DNA of 64,000 bases, taken from Turnera subulata. Taxonomy: Eukaryota; Streptophyta; Magnoliopsida; Malpighiales; Passifloraceae. The DNA is taken from positions 29,309 through 93,308 of the forward strand of contig JAKUCV010002887.1 of NCBI GenBank assembly GCA_028386065.3, given 5' to 3'. The notes below the pieces were generated by a model. The model worked only from the letters and a program-made list of their open reading frames with translations, did no database searches and was not told where the DNA came from. This document shows positions 24,207 to 34,711 of this stretch, piece after piece; the first letter of the stretch is position 1, and every line of letters begins with the position of its first letter. Made by a program: the position numbers and the translations under genes.

Positions 24207-24416
24207 TCGGTTTGGGGCCCACAAAAAAACGCGGTCGTTTCGTACTCCGGGCAACAGGTCACAAACGGGCAGAATCCACGTCAGCAAGTGCCGCGCCCGA
24301 GACCCGTGACTGAACTGCCCGCGAAAACTCCAGGTATATAATTGTCTCCAGAAAAGTTGTAGGTACATGATTGTCTCAACCAATAAAATATGGGTACCAT
24401 CCGTACCAAAAACCCC
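24207..24416 (-). repeat. Right terminal inverted repeat of the MULE
   Basis: Inverted partner of 17208-17411, ending at the TCTCATCAT target copy. The GRF-finger gene starts about 160 bases inside it, so this TIR is in promoter position for that gene. Confidence 0.85.
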
Positions 24417-24518
24417 TCTCATCATCATTCGAGGACTACTAAGTCTATACTATTAAGGTTTGTTTTGCCTCCGGAGGCATATGTGGTTCTCATGGTGGCT
24501 TTCATTCTTCTTCTTATA

Positions 24519-24768
24519 AAGCCTTTTTTCATCATTGTATTAGACCTCAAAGTTGAAAATCATTCCTGTATTGAATTTTGATTTGTTTTCATCCCTTTAT
24601 TTTTGGATTTTGGCTTATTTTCATCCTTGTGTTCACCTTTTTGGCCTATTTGGAGGGATAAAAATAAGCCAAAATCCTCGAACAGAGGGATGCAAACAGG
24701 CCAAAACTAATACAGGGATGACTTTCAACTTTATGGTCTGACACAGGGATGAAAAAAAGCTTTAATCC
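24519..24768. mobile_element. MITE (hairpin type) in LRR-RLK copy 2
   Basis: A 250-bp insert right after the membrane-span codons, flanked by TCTTCTTATA at 24509-24518 and 24769-24778. Its two halves are inverted copies of each other: the left arm AAAGCCTTTTTTCATC... matches the reverse complement of the right arm through words such as AAAGTTGAAA, TTTTGGCTTATTTTCATCC and GGATGAAAATAAG-like runs. Target size of 9-10 bases points to the Mutator superfamily. No coding capacity. Confidence 0.8.
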
Positions 24769-25587
24769 TCTTCTTATATATCAAAGAAGGCAAAGAATTA
24801 TTCCCAACAAAGGAGCATTGCCATTGGCTAATCAAAGGAGGATTTCTTACCTAGAGCTCATGCGAGCTACAAACAAATTACATGAAAGTAATTTGCTGGG
24901 CAAGGGGAGTTTCGGGTCTGTTTATCAAGGAACACTTCAGGATGGACAAAGTATAGCAGTTAAGGTCTTCGATTTGCAATTGGAAGAAGCGGTCAGCAGT
25001 TTTGATAGAGAATGCGAAATCTTGGGCAACATTCGTCACCATTTGTTTGTATCTTACTGATTTTTGTTTTGGCCTATAAAGGTTTTCGGCTTGAATTTTT
25101 TTTGTCACATCTCTTATGCTTTGCTAATAATGCAATGCAATTCTTGTCTTGCAGAGTACGGCCTGGATGGAGTTGTGTCCACAAAGATTGATGTTTATAG
25201 TTTTGGAATAATGTTGATGGAAACTTTCACCAGAAGGAAGCCACAGATGACTTGTTTGATGGAGGGATAAACTTCACAAGTTGAGTTAAAGCATCACTAC
25301 CAAGTTCAACGATGAACATCGTGGATAGCAACATGCTAATTGGAGAAAATCGAAACTTTGTAAATGTGGAGAAATGTCTGATATCTATAATGGAATTGGC
25401 TCTTCATTGTGCACATGAATTGCCAGAAGAGAGGCTCAACATGATTGAAATATCAACAAGGCTTAAAAAGATCAGAACTATCCTCTTACCAAGAAACCGC
25501 AGGAGACCACAGCGACCACAGCATTAAACTTATCACTTCAATAATCTTATGCAATATTTTTATTTCTCAGTTGTCATGTAGGGATGA

Positions 25588-26580
25588 TGTAACAGCCCGG
25601 GTAAAAATTTTGTATTTTTACCGGACTGTAAAAGTCTATTTACCGTGATTTACTGTTGAATTAATCTTGGGTAATTAATTCAAGGTAAATCGGGAGTCGT
25701 TTTTCGAAACCGAGTGTTTTCCCGCGCTCGTGATTTTCCCGTGTTGATTTTCTGTGTCTTTTTCGGATTAAGAGTAATGGAATAATTAATGAATTGTGAC
25801 AAGGATGTCGATCCTTGGTATTTTGGATGGGATGTCTATCCCGGTATTTTGGTTAAGGATGTCGATCCCTGAGTTTGGTTTTTAATGACGGTAATATAAT
25901 TGTCACGTGGTAAGTAGAGGTACGACCGGATGGTTAGAGACTGTTTTGTGGTGGCCATGATCTGGGTTCGTGTGATAAGCATGTCTATGCTTGGGATGTT
26001 TATCCCGGTTTGTTATTTTTGGGATGTCTATCCCTTGGTTCTTTTTGATCTGGCACCAGGAACAGGTTGATAACCTGGTACGACCCTAGCTTATCCGTGA
26101 CGGGGCCCGGTAAAGATAAAATTGGTAATTGATTTTTATTTGAGTCTTTTGTTTGGGCTGTTTAGCCTGTGTTTTTGGCCATGAGTAATTTTTAGTGTCC
26201 ATATTGATCGTCTTTCCATTGTCGTGAGCACTTCGGACTCACCCCTCACCTGCGGGCTTTCATCCCGTAGGATGAGTTGTTTCATGTACAGGCTTGGTGC
26301 ATACCGGACAGGCTGCAGCGTTATCCCTTGGACAGGCTTGGATCCATAGTTTGCATGTGTCGCATACAGTGTTAGTGTGTTATTTAAGTCTTCCGCTGTG
26401 CAATATTTTCGCTACTATTGGGCCATTGGGCCGGGATTTATTATTTATGTTGTTTTATTATTTTGGGCCGTTGGGCCGAGTTATGGTTGTTTACACTGTA
26501 TGCTTGGCCTTGTTGGGCTGGGTTGTCACAGTTCCGGCTCGTGTTTACTGTGTACGGTAAATACGGGTCGGGGCGTCTCA
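25588..26580 (+). repeat. 5' LTR with iterated hairpins
   Basis: 993 bases. It opens with an inverted repeat CCGGGTAAAAAT / ATTTTTACCGG (25597-25624), then holds six short perfect hairpins with GTCG, GTCT or GTTT loops (25800-26034), a CAGGTT-GAT-AACCTG hairpin (26063-26077) and four TGGGCC words near 26417-26476. Confidence 0.9.
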
Positions 26581-26583
26581 TTT

Positions 26584-26595
26584 TGGTAGCGGAGC
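26584..26595 (+). other. Primer-binding site TGGTAGCGGAGC
   Basis: Three bases after the 5' LTR. Identical over 12 bases to the sites at 7695 (copia) and 56703 (gypsy). Confidence 0.75.
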
Positions 26596-26912
26596 GGGCG
26601 TTAGGTCTTGTTGGGCAGTCTATGTGTGTTGTTGTCTTGTTTGCATAGTTCGCTCCAGTTGTTTGTTATTTTATATCATTTTAGTTAGTGCATTATGGAT
26701 CCAGTCAAGGGACGCCAGCTGTCGCGGAACATACACATATGAGGTAAAGATGCCATAAATAAGCGAAAATACAAGTATTATTAATATTGCTAATATTTTG
26801 ATAGAAAGGGAAATATTAATATATTGATTGCGAATAGAAATATTACATTGATAATTTATAAAAAGGGGAAATAATACATGGATTTTTGATATTTTATAAA
26901 AAGAAAATACAA

Positions 26913-27596
26913 TTAACGGTTCGCAACGACGTTGACGCGGAAACTGTTTGCGTCACTGTTGACGTTGACCGTGACTCTGTCGCTCCAAGAAAGCCACATG
27001 CCGCCTCTGTCGCGCTGGCCAGGAATCTCGAGCCGGTTAGCTTGAGGGAACCGGAGTGGAATCAGACCATGATCGTCCCGTGGTTGCCACTGTGTCTCCG
27101 TCAGAAGAACCATGTTGGGCGTGTACTGGTTCTTCAGGTCCCTCAAAGTGCGTGAGAACTCCTGTGCACGCCTTGCCACTCCTCTGCAGTTCCACACCAG
27201 CAGACGTACCTTTGGCCAGGTTGGAGGTAACCGAGTCATTCTGGGTATGCTTTGAGCTGTCATTGCGAGCTGGTAGTAAGCGCCTTGCTCCACAGTCTGG
27301 CAAGTGGACTCCAGGTTGAACTCCTGCAGCCCATCCGAGATGAAGAACATCACGGAATTTGCTGAGCCGTAGTAGGAAGCCCTCAATGTCCCATGGTCCT
27401 CTAGGTAGAATACCTCTTCCATTGGAGTGACGAAGAACCGCGACGAGTAGAGCTCGTCGACGAAGACCAGTCGTGGCATTCTGCCGAGCTCGTTAGGTAG
27501 TTCCTCAGCACGTTCGTTGACCATGCTGTACGCCAGACGGTTTCTTCTGCCAAGGTTGGCACCTTCGACGAAGAAGACTGAGGATGGAGCAGGCAT
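26913..27596 (-). CDS. Antisense ORF in the LTR element; C-terminal half like an EEP endonuclease start
   Basis: A 227-residue frame opposite in strand to the element. I do not recognise residues 1-125 (MPAPSSVFFVEGAN...). From about residue 128, VRLLVWNCRGVARRAQEF and then MVLLTETQ resemble the first two motifs (WNxRG with the catalytic Asn, then ET) of the endonuclease/exonuclease/phosphatase fold found in LINE ORF2 proteins; later EEP motifs (GDFN, SDH) are absent, so a full nuclease is not encoded. A TATAAAA at 27724-27730 (minus strand) lies about 130 bases before the ATG, with an A/C-rich leader between. Could be a captured LINE piece or an antisense ORF of the kind reported in Tat-lineage gypsy elements. 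Confident of the ORF, not of function. Confidence 0.55.
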   Translation of the reverse strand: MPAPSSVFFVEGANLGRRNRLAYSMVNERAEELPNELGRMPRLVFVDELYSSRFFVTPMEEVFYLEDHGTLRASYYGSANSVMFFISDGLQEFNLESTCQTVEQGAYYQLAMTAQSIPRMTRLPPTWPKVRLLVWNCRGVARRAQEFSRTLRDLKNQYTPNMVLLTETQWQPRDDHGLIPLRFPQANRLEIPGQRDRGGMWLSWSDRVTVNVNSDANSFRVNVVANR

Positions 27597-27723
27597 TGTG
27601 TTGGGACGTATTGGTCTTTGGTTTTTCAGAGTTTTGTGGTTTTTGGTAGCCTGAATGTTTTGTTTGCTTGAGCGTTTTGTTTGCTTTTGATGCTTTTAGT
27701 GATTTACACATCATCGCTCCTTC

Positions 27724-27730
27724 TTTTATA
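27724..27730 (-). promoter_or_regulatory. TATA-like box upstream of the antisense ORF
   Basis: GAGTATAAAAGAAGG read on the minus strand, about 130 bases before the ATG at 27596, at plausible core-promoter spacing. Confidence 0.4.
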
Positions 27731-27736
27731 CTCTTA

Positions 27737-28512
27737 TGGGGAGCGTGATTACCGTTTTTGATTTTCAATATCTGCTTTTTGAATTTTACCGTTGCTTGCA
27801 TTTATTGCTTTACGCGTTTTTCGGACCAATGCCAGAGTTTTTCAGCCTTTTCTATCCCTTGATTTTATTTCGCTCTGGCTACCTTGTCTTTTGTTTTCAT
27901 GGTCTTACTATATTTTTCCTGCATCTTTAATCACAAGCATCCGTGACCGTTGAGGCTAGACGGATGGGACCGTATCTCGAGTAGAGCGCATGTGCGACAA
28001 GCTCACAACTGTTCAGATATCTCGGAGAGATACGAGCCTTGTCAGACGTTTTTGGCTTATGCGGAACTTTGAGAACAAGTGGGTAACGTGTCTTTCGAGA
28101 GACACAGGACGTTCCCGTGATCATCGCTGCGCGTTACGTTTCTCGGGATCGAGGATATTTTCGTCCGATACGAGCACCGAGCATGAAACATATTTTATTT
28201 TAATTCCTTTTTATTTTGATTTTGTTAAACGAGTTTTATTTTTGATTCCTTTATGATTGATTTTATATTTTATTGTTAAATTTTATTTTTCTTTTTCTTT
28301 GAGATATTTTATTTTCCTGCTTAACGAGAGATTTTATAACACAAGAGATTTTTGATTTAAAAGGAAATTTATTTTATTAAAATCATAACAGTTTTACAAC
28401 AGGAGAAGAAGTACTCTCTATGGAGTTACTTGCTTCTCTAAGTCTTTTACAAGCTTCCTTAAGTTTTCTACGTTGGACGAGAGTGCCATACACGCCACTT
28501 CGATCTGCATCA
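27737..28512. other. Internal non-coding part of the LARD-like element
   Basis: T-rich and AT-rich DNA upstream of the antisense ORF. No coding region is recognised; a short minus frame next to the gap (30 residues visible, 28418-28512) is Leu/Lys rich and runs into the Ns, so it may be the end of a hidden ORF. Confidence 0.4.
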
Positions 28513-29445
28513 NNNNNNNNNNNNNNNNNNNNNNNNNNNNNNNNNNNNNNNNNNNNNNNNNNNNNNNNNNNNNNNNNNNNNNNNNNNNNNNNNNNNNNNN
28601 NNNNNNNNNNNNNNNNNNNNNNNNNNNNNNNNNNNNNNNNNNNNNNNNNNNNNNNNNNNNNNNNNNNNNNNNNNNNNNNNNNNNNNNNNNNNNNNNNNNN
28701 NNNNNNNNNNNNNNNNNNNNNNNNNNNNNNNNNNNNNNNNNNNNNNNNNNNNNNNNNNNNNNNNNNNNNNNNNNNNNNNNNNNNNNNNNNNNNNNNNNNN
28801 NNNNNNNNNNNNNNNNNNNNNNNNNNNNNNNNNNNNNNNNNNNNNNNNNNNNNNNNNNNNNNNNNNNNNNNNNNNNNNNNNNNNNNNNNNNNNNNNNNNN
28901 NNNNNNNNNNNNNNNNNNNNNNNNNNNNNNNNNNNNNNNNNNNNNNNNNNNNNNNNNNNNNNNNNNNNNNNNNNNNNNNNNNNNNNNNNNNNNNNNNNNN
29001 NNNNNNNNNNNNNNNNNNNNNNNNNNNNNNNNNNNNNNNNNNNNNNNNNNNNNNNNNNNNNNNNNNNNNNNNNNNNNNNNNNNNNNNNNNNNNNNNNNNN
29101 NNNNNNNNNNNNNNNNNNNNNNNNNNNNNNNNNNNNNNNNNNNNNNNNNNNNNNNNNNNNNNNNNNNNNNNNNNNNNNNNNNNNNNNNNNNNNNNNNNNN
29201 NNNNNNNNNNNNNNNNNNNNNNNNNNNNNNNNNNNNNNNNNNNNNNNNNNNNNNNNNNNNNNNNNNNNNNNNNNNNNNNNNNNNNNNNNNNNNNNNNNNN
29301 NNNNNNNNNNNNNNNNNNNNNNNNNNNNNNNNNNNNNNNNNNNNNNNNNNNNNNNNNNNNNNNNNNNNNNNNNNNNNNNNNNNNNNNNNNNNNNNNNNNN
29401 NNNNNNNNNNNNNNNNNNNNNNNNNNNNNNNNNNNNNNNNNNNNN
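28513..29445. other. Assembly gap (933 N)
   Basis: The gap hides the 3' internal part, the polypurine tract and about 305 bases of the 3' LTR. Reading frames that cross it are not evidence of genes. Confidence 0.99.
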
Positions 29446-30132
29446 ATATAATTGTCACGTGGTAAGTAGAGGTACGACCGGATGGTTAGAGACTGTTTTG
29501 TGGTGGCCATGATCTGGGTTCGTGTGATAAGCATGTCTATGCTTGGGATGTTTATCCCGGTTTGTTATTTTTGGGATGTCTATCCCTTGGTTCTTTTTGA
29601 TCTGGCACCAGGAACAGGTTGATAACCTGGTACGACCCTAGCTTATCCGTGACGGGGCCCGGTAAAGATAAAATTGGTAATTGATTTTTATTTGAGTCTT
29701 TTGTTTGGGCTGTTTAGCCTGTGTTTTTGGCCTTGAGTAATTTTTAGTGTCCATATTGATCGTCTTTCTATTGTCGTGAGCACTTCGGACTCACCCCTCA
29801 CCTGCGGGCTTTCATCCCGTAGGATGAGTTGTTTCATGTACAGGCTTGGTGCATACCGGACAGGCTGCAGCGTTATCCCTTGGACAGGCTTGGATCCATA
29901 GTTTGCATGTGTCGCATACAGTGTTAGTGTGTTATTTAAGTCTTCCGTTGTGCAATATTTTCGCTACTATTGGGCCATTGGGCCGGGATTTATTATTTAT
30001 GTTGTTTTATTATTTTGGGCCGTTGGGCCGAGTTATGGTTGTTTACACTGTATGCTTGGCCTTGTTGGGCTGGGTTGTCACAGTTCCGGCTCGTGTTTAC
30101 TGTGTACGGTAAATACGGGTCGGGGCGTTTCA
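29446..30132 (+). repeat. 3' LTR (5' part lost in gap)
   Basis: Same length and almost the same bases as 25894-26580; differences seen include GGCCTTGAG for GGCCATGAG, TTTCTATT for TTTCCATT and a terminal GTTTCA for GTCTCA. Near identity implies a recent insertion. Confidence 0.92.
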
Positions 30133-31099
30133 GATGATGCCACAATTCTGATACCACATTATACCAATGCAGTTAGGTTCTCATATTTGCTATATATGCT
30201 ATCCCTCCATTCTAGTTTTCACTACTGTGCGAAAGGGTTAAATTATATTGCCATAAAACTTAACCATTGAGGGTTTAACTGTTTAATTGTGATTAAAAAG
30301 AGTATCTAAGTGGTCAGGATTACCATGGAATCACACAAGTTTATCAGGAAACAAATAGAAACAAATCAACCATTAGTATAATCCCAGAACTGAAACTTAC
30401 CTGGGTTTGCCGAGGAGCAGTCTCTGCCTCACTTCCAAAGATAGGAGATCACAACAATTAAGGCTCTGGAGCTATGTATAATGATCGAGAATTGCTGTGG
30501 AGATCAAATACTTCTCTGGCAATTTTTTTTAAAACAAATTCAAATTTTGTTTGGTTTGCAAAGAGAGACTATGGAGACACTATAAGCTCTAATTCGAGTT
30601 TCTTTTCTAGTAATTCTATCTCAAAACTAAAATTATATATATAGACTTTTTATTTCCTTTTTAGGTGGCTTATCATGTGCCCTCACACACAAGATTGAAA
30701 AATCCTAGTTATTATACCCAAAATGAAAATATCCTAAGAGATCGAATTCATTTGGAATTGATACCAACTAGCTCTTAAGTTTGGAATTAATAATGATATA
30801 ATGATAGGTCATTTATATGAATATCACTATCATTTTTTTTTTTTTAAGAACTTTTTCATGTAAGAATTGCTTGATATAATCCGTAGTGAATGGAATAAAT
30901 AATTAATTGATATCCCTCAATAATTTTTTTGATAAAAGTTTCCTACTAGTTTCTTCATGATTTCGTTTGATATCTCTCCTATACTATGATTTCGTTTCGA
31001 TAAAATCTTCTCCAGTTATGAATGGTGCTCAAAACAATTAGTATAGAAGGGCTCACGCTCTATTAAGCAATATACATTTGTTATTTTTCTGTAATTAGG
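30133..31099. other. Intergenic, AT-rich
   Basis: No gene is supported. Shortly after the LTR a minus-strand TGGTATCAGAATTG at about 30147-30160 looks like a copia primer-binding site, but no LTR pair or coding sequence goes with it. Confidence 0.45.
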
Positions 31100-31560
31100 A
31101 CCATTTGCATCATAAAATCTTCAATCCTCCCGTCGTTGACTAAACCATCAACCAGAGGCCGGACTATTGGCTGATGCCCAAAGATTCGCTCTCCTATAAA
31201 TAATTGCCTCTTTACACAACTGAAGAGCCAACTGAAGATCACACTTTGGAACTAAGAAATGGAATTCAATTAATGTCACAAAGGTCACCTGACGAGGCTT
31301 AAAATTTTCCCTCAGCTTCGTGTGTGTGCCATTCTTTTTGCTCCCTCTAAATTTCCATCTTTACAGAACCAACCAAGCAACTGGTTATAGCTTACAACAT
31401 TCGGTTTTATTCCCTTGCTCTCCATTTCATGCAATAACTCAATGGCCTCTACTACTCTATTTTCTGACAACAATCCCTGCAACCTGGCATTATAACTCCT
31501 AGCATCAGGAACATGCCTACTATTTTTGTTATTTAACCTCTTTATGCTTTTATTGCAGTT
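31100..31560 (-). pseudogene. PPR protein relic
   Basis: On the minus strand from about 31512 the frame gives VPDARSYNARLQGLL, then VVEAIELLHEMESKGIKPN, VVSYNQLLGWFCKDGNLEGA, i.e. consecutive 35-residue pentatricopeptide repeats. A TGA follows (after AHTRS), and in shifted frames NFKPRQVTFVTLIEF and CDLQLALQLCKEAI continue the next repeats, ending near VDGLVNDGR. This matches the C-terminal part of plant organellar PPR proteins of the At1g55890/At3g13160 kind. No start codon, N-terminal repeats or continuous frame remain. Host-gene relic or captured fragment. Confidence 0.7.
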
Positions 31561-31756
31561 TCCAGTTGCATCTTAATTTTACCTGTCAACTCCCTCTTTG
31601 GAAGAAAAAAATTTGTTCCCAAAAAATTATCCTTTCACAATCTTCAATGATCATCAATTGAATTTTTTATATACTTATCATTTAGTTTACCTGATAATTA
31701 TTTTAATTTGCTTACATTAATTAAAAGTGAAATAAGGATAATCATTTTAATTTGCT

Positions 31757-32575
31757 TACAACAGTTTGTCAGGTAATATTGTTTACCTAGCTGCTAGGCT
31801 TAAATTACAATATTTTGGCTTTCATCATTATATATCACTCTATCTGTGCATGGAAATCTAACAATGTTTTTCAATTGACGGAAACAATACCTTCCCATGT
31901 AGTCAATGTCCCAAACTTGCAAGAATTGTTTTTACAATCTAATAATCTAACAGGCAACATTCTCCGCAAGTGTGTTCAACATCTCAACTTTAGTCCGGAT
32001 TTCTTTAGACGGGAATAGACTCTGAGTTTGAGAGATCTCCAAGTCCTTTCTTTGCAAAAGAATTTCTTGAGCAATGACCCTTCCAATCCTGAACTTAATC
32101 TTTTCACCTCCTTAGCAAATTATAGAGCCTTGAAAATGCTGTACCTGGACAACAATTTATTCAGTGGCATCCTTCCACAATCCGTAGGAAATCTCACCTA
32201 ACCTATTTGAATTTGTTATGCGAAATAACAAGTTGGTGGGAATTGGCAACCTGAGTGGCTTAATACGCTTGTCCTTGAGGGGAAACAATTTGAGTGGAGC
32301 TATTCCAACAACTGTGGCCAAGATGGGAAATCTTCAACTTATGGAAAATTCTTCAAACAAGATCAATGGCTCGATTCCCGTTGATCTACACTTTACGCAA
32401 GAAGCTTGAGCGAACTAAATTTGCAAGAAAATTATTGGCTGAAGCCTTAGCAAACTGTATTGGACTTGTTACCTCATTAAAAAAGAATCATTGTTCTTGA
32501 TTCCAATTCCTTTAGTTCATTCATCCCATTCTCATTGTGGGGTCTTAAAGATTTTATTATTTTGTCCTTGAGAAT
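31757..32575 (+). pseudogene. LRR receptor-like kinase copy 3, LRR fragment
   Basis: Begins with the end of an exon-3-like unit (ACAGTTTGTCAG|GTAAT, about 31757-31772), then an exon-4-like block from about 31881 (ETIPSHVVNVPNLQELFL, LSNDPSNPELNLF-type coding, LSLRGNNLSGAIPTTVA). Several indels and an early TAA break it, and the signal peptide, first exons, membrane span and kinase are absent. Sequence similarity to copies 1 and 2 stops at about 32575, where a minus-strand OPR relic starts directly. Confidence 0.85.
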
Positions 32576-34029
<1,454 letters not shown>

Positions 34030-34651
34030 TTTGTAAGGGGGTGATGAGAGGAACAATGGCCTTTTAAGTAGCAGGCATTGCCTTGTCTTTGAATGTTATT
34101 TTCTTTTTTCTCTGGTTTTCAAGATTCTGTCTTGTGGGTAAAACTAAGATAGGAAAAAAATCAAATAGTTATTTAATAACCAAACAAAAATTAAAATTAA
34201 ATGTGGCTCCTTCACTATAATAATCAAAATCTTAGTAATTAGTTCATTAACTAAGGGTAATGTTGCATTACTTTTTTTAAAGTTAAAAGTTAATATTTAA
34301 ATCCTAATAATTCTCAAAAAAATATTTAAATCCTATTATAAAAAAGAGTTATATTTAAATTCCATGCTAATATCACGCAAAGACAACAAGATATTATTAT
34401 GATTTTAAAAATTTTCACTAAAATACAAATAGCTAGTTTAATTCATCTTAACTTTTTGTCCCTAATTTCTTCGCAAAACTAATTCAATTAATTTTGTAAG
34501 GACTGTATTGGTTAGATTATTCATTAGAGAAGAATATTTTTTATCATCTGAAATAATAAAATTATTTGATTTTGCATATTTATTATCCGAATAAATGTCT
34601 ACATGAAATGATTAGATTGTCCGAATTAACGAGAGTTTTTAAAACTTGGGA
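34030..34651. other. Upstream region of the OPR relic
   Basis: AT-rich non-coding DNA that would have held the OPR promoter. No motif stands out. It continues on the far side of the LINE at 41893, as the 19-base target duplication shows. Confidence 0.5.
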
Positions 34652-34711
34652 TAACAATTCTATTTAATTTTTTTTTTTTTGAGAAGTGGACGATTTCATT
34701 AATGAAAGAAG

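Larger units (their letters stand above)
17208..24416 (+). mobile_element. Mutator-like (MULE) DNA transposon with about 205-bp TIRs
   Basis: This 7.2-kb insert interrupts exon 4 of LRR-RLK copy 2. Flanks are direct repeats TCTCATCAT at 17199-17207 and 24417-24425 (ten bases if the preceding C is counted), the 9-11 bp size expected of Mutator. The ends are long inverted repeats, GGGTTTATGGTACGGATGG at the left and the reverse complement GGGTTTTTGGTACGGATGG at the right, and the match continues for about 205 bases. Inside are a degenerate mudrA-type transposase on + and a short GRF-zinc-finger gene on -, facing each other. Confidence 0.93.
14064..25527 (+). pseudogene. LRR receptor-like kinase copy 2, heavily disrupted
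   Basis: Paralogue of copy 1. Exon 1 (14064-14469) is intact and also 406 bases. Lesions seen: TAG at 14713 (Trp in copy 1); a tandem duplication of exon 2 end to exon 4 start (14738-16298); a one-base loss near 16368; a small LRR deletion near 16605; TGA at 16803 (Ser in copy 1); TAG near 16941; a MULE at 17208-24416 flanked by copies of TCTCATCAT; a MITE at 24519-24768 just after the membrane-span codons; loss of the kinase core from after NIRH to before the EYG exon (about 25045-25140), which removes the catalytic loop and DFG; and a one-base loss near 25243 in the last exon (25155-25527). The ATP loop GKGSFGSV and the C-terminal tail survive. No functional receptor can be made. Confidence 0.92.
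25588..30132 (+). mobile_element. Non-autonomous LTR retrotransposon (LARD-like)
   Basis: The 5' LTR at 25588-26580 starts TGTAACAGCCCGGG and ends GGGGCGTCTCA. The 3' LTR (29446-30132 visible) matches 25894-26580 base for base in length (687) and nearly in sequence. A perfect 5-bp target duplication GATGA lies at 25583-25587 and 30133-30137. A primer-binding site follows the 5' LTR. The internal part (about 2.5 kb, part hidden by Ns) has no recognisable gag, protease, RT or integrase; it holds an antisense ORF. Inserted about 60 bases past the stop of LRR-RLK copy 2. Confidence 0.9.

Noticed and set aside
25800..26034. Regularly repeated hairpins as a CRISPR-like array
   Set aside because: Plant nuclear LTR, irregular spacing, no constant repeat of CRISPR length and no cas genes.
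26294..26648. Overlapping hydrophobic open frames in the LARD-like LTR (also in the 3' LTR)
   Set aside because: They overlap in three frames, have no family similarity and lie in a regulatory LTR; treated as chance.
28383..29534. Very long frames across the N gap
   Set aside because: They consist of unknown bases and exist only because Ns contain no stops.
30147..30160. TGGTATCAGAATTG on minus, like a copia primer-binding site
   Set aside because: No LTR end next to it, no partner LTR and no pol sequence nearby; a chance match cannot be excluded.
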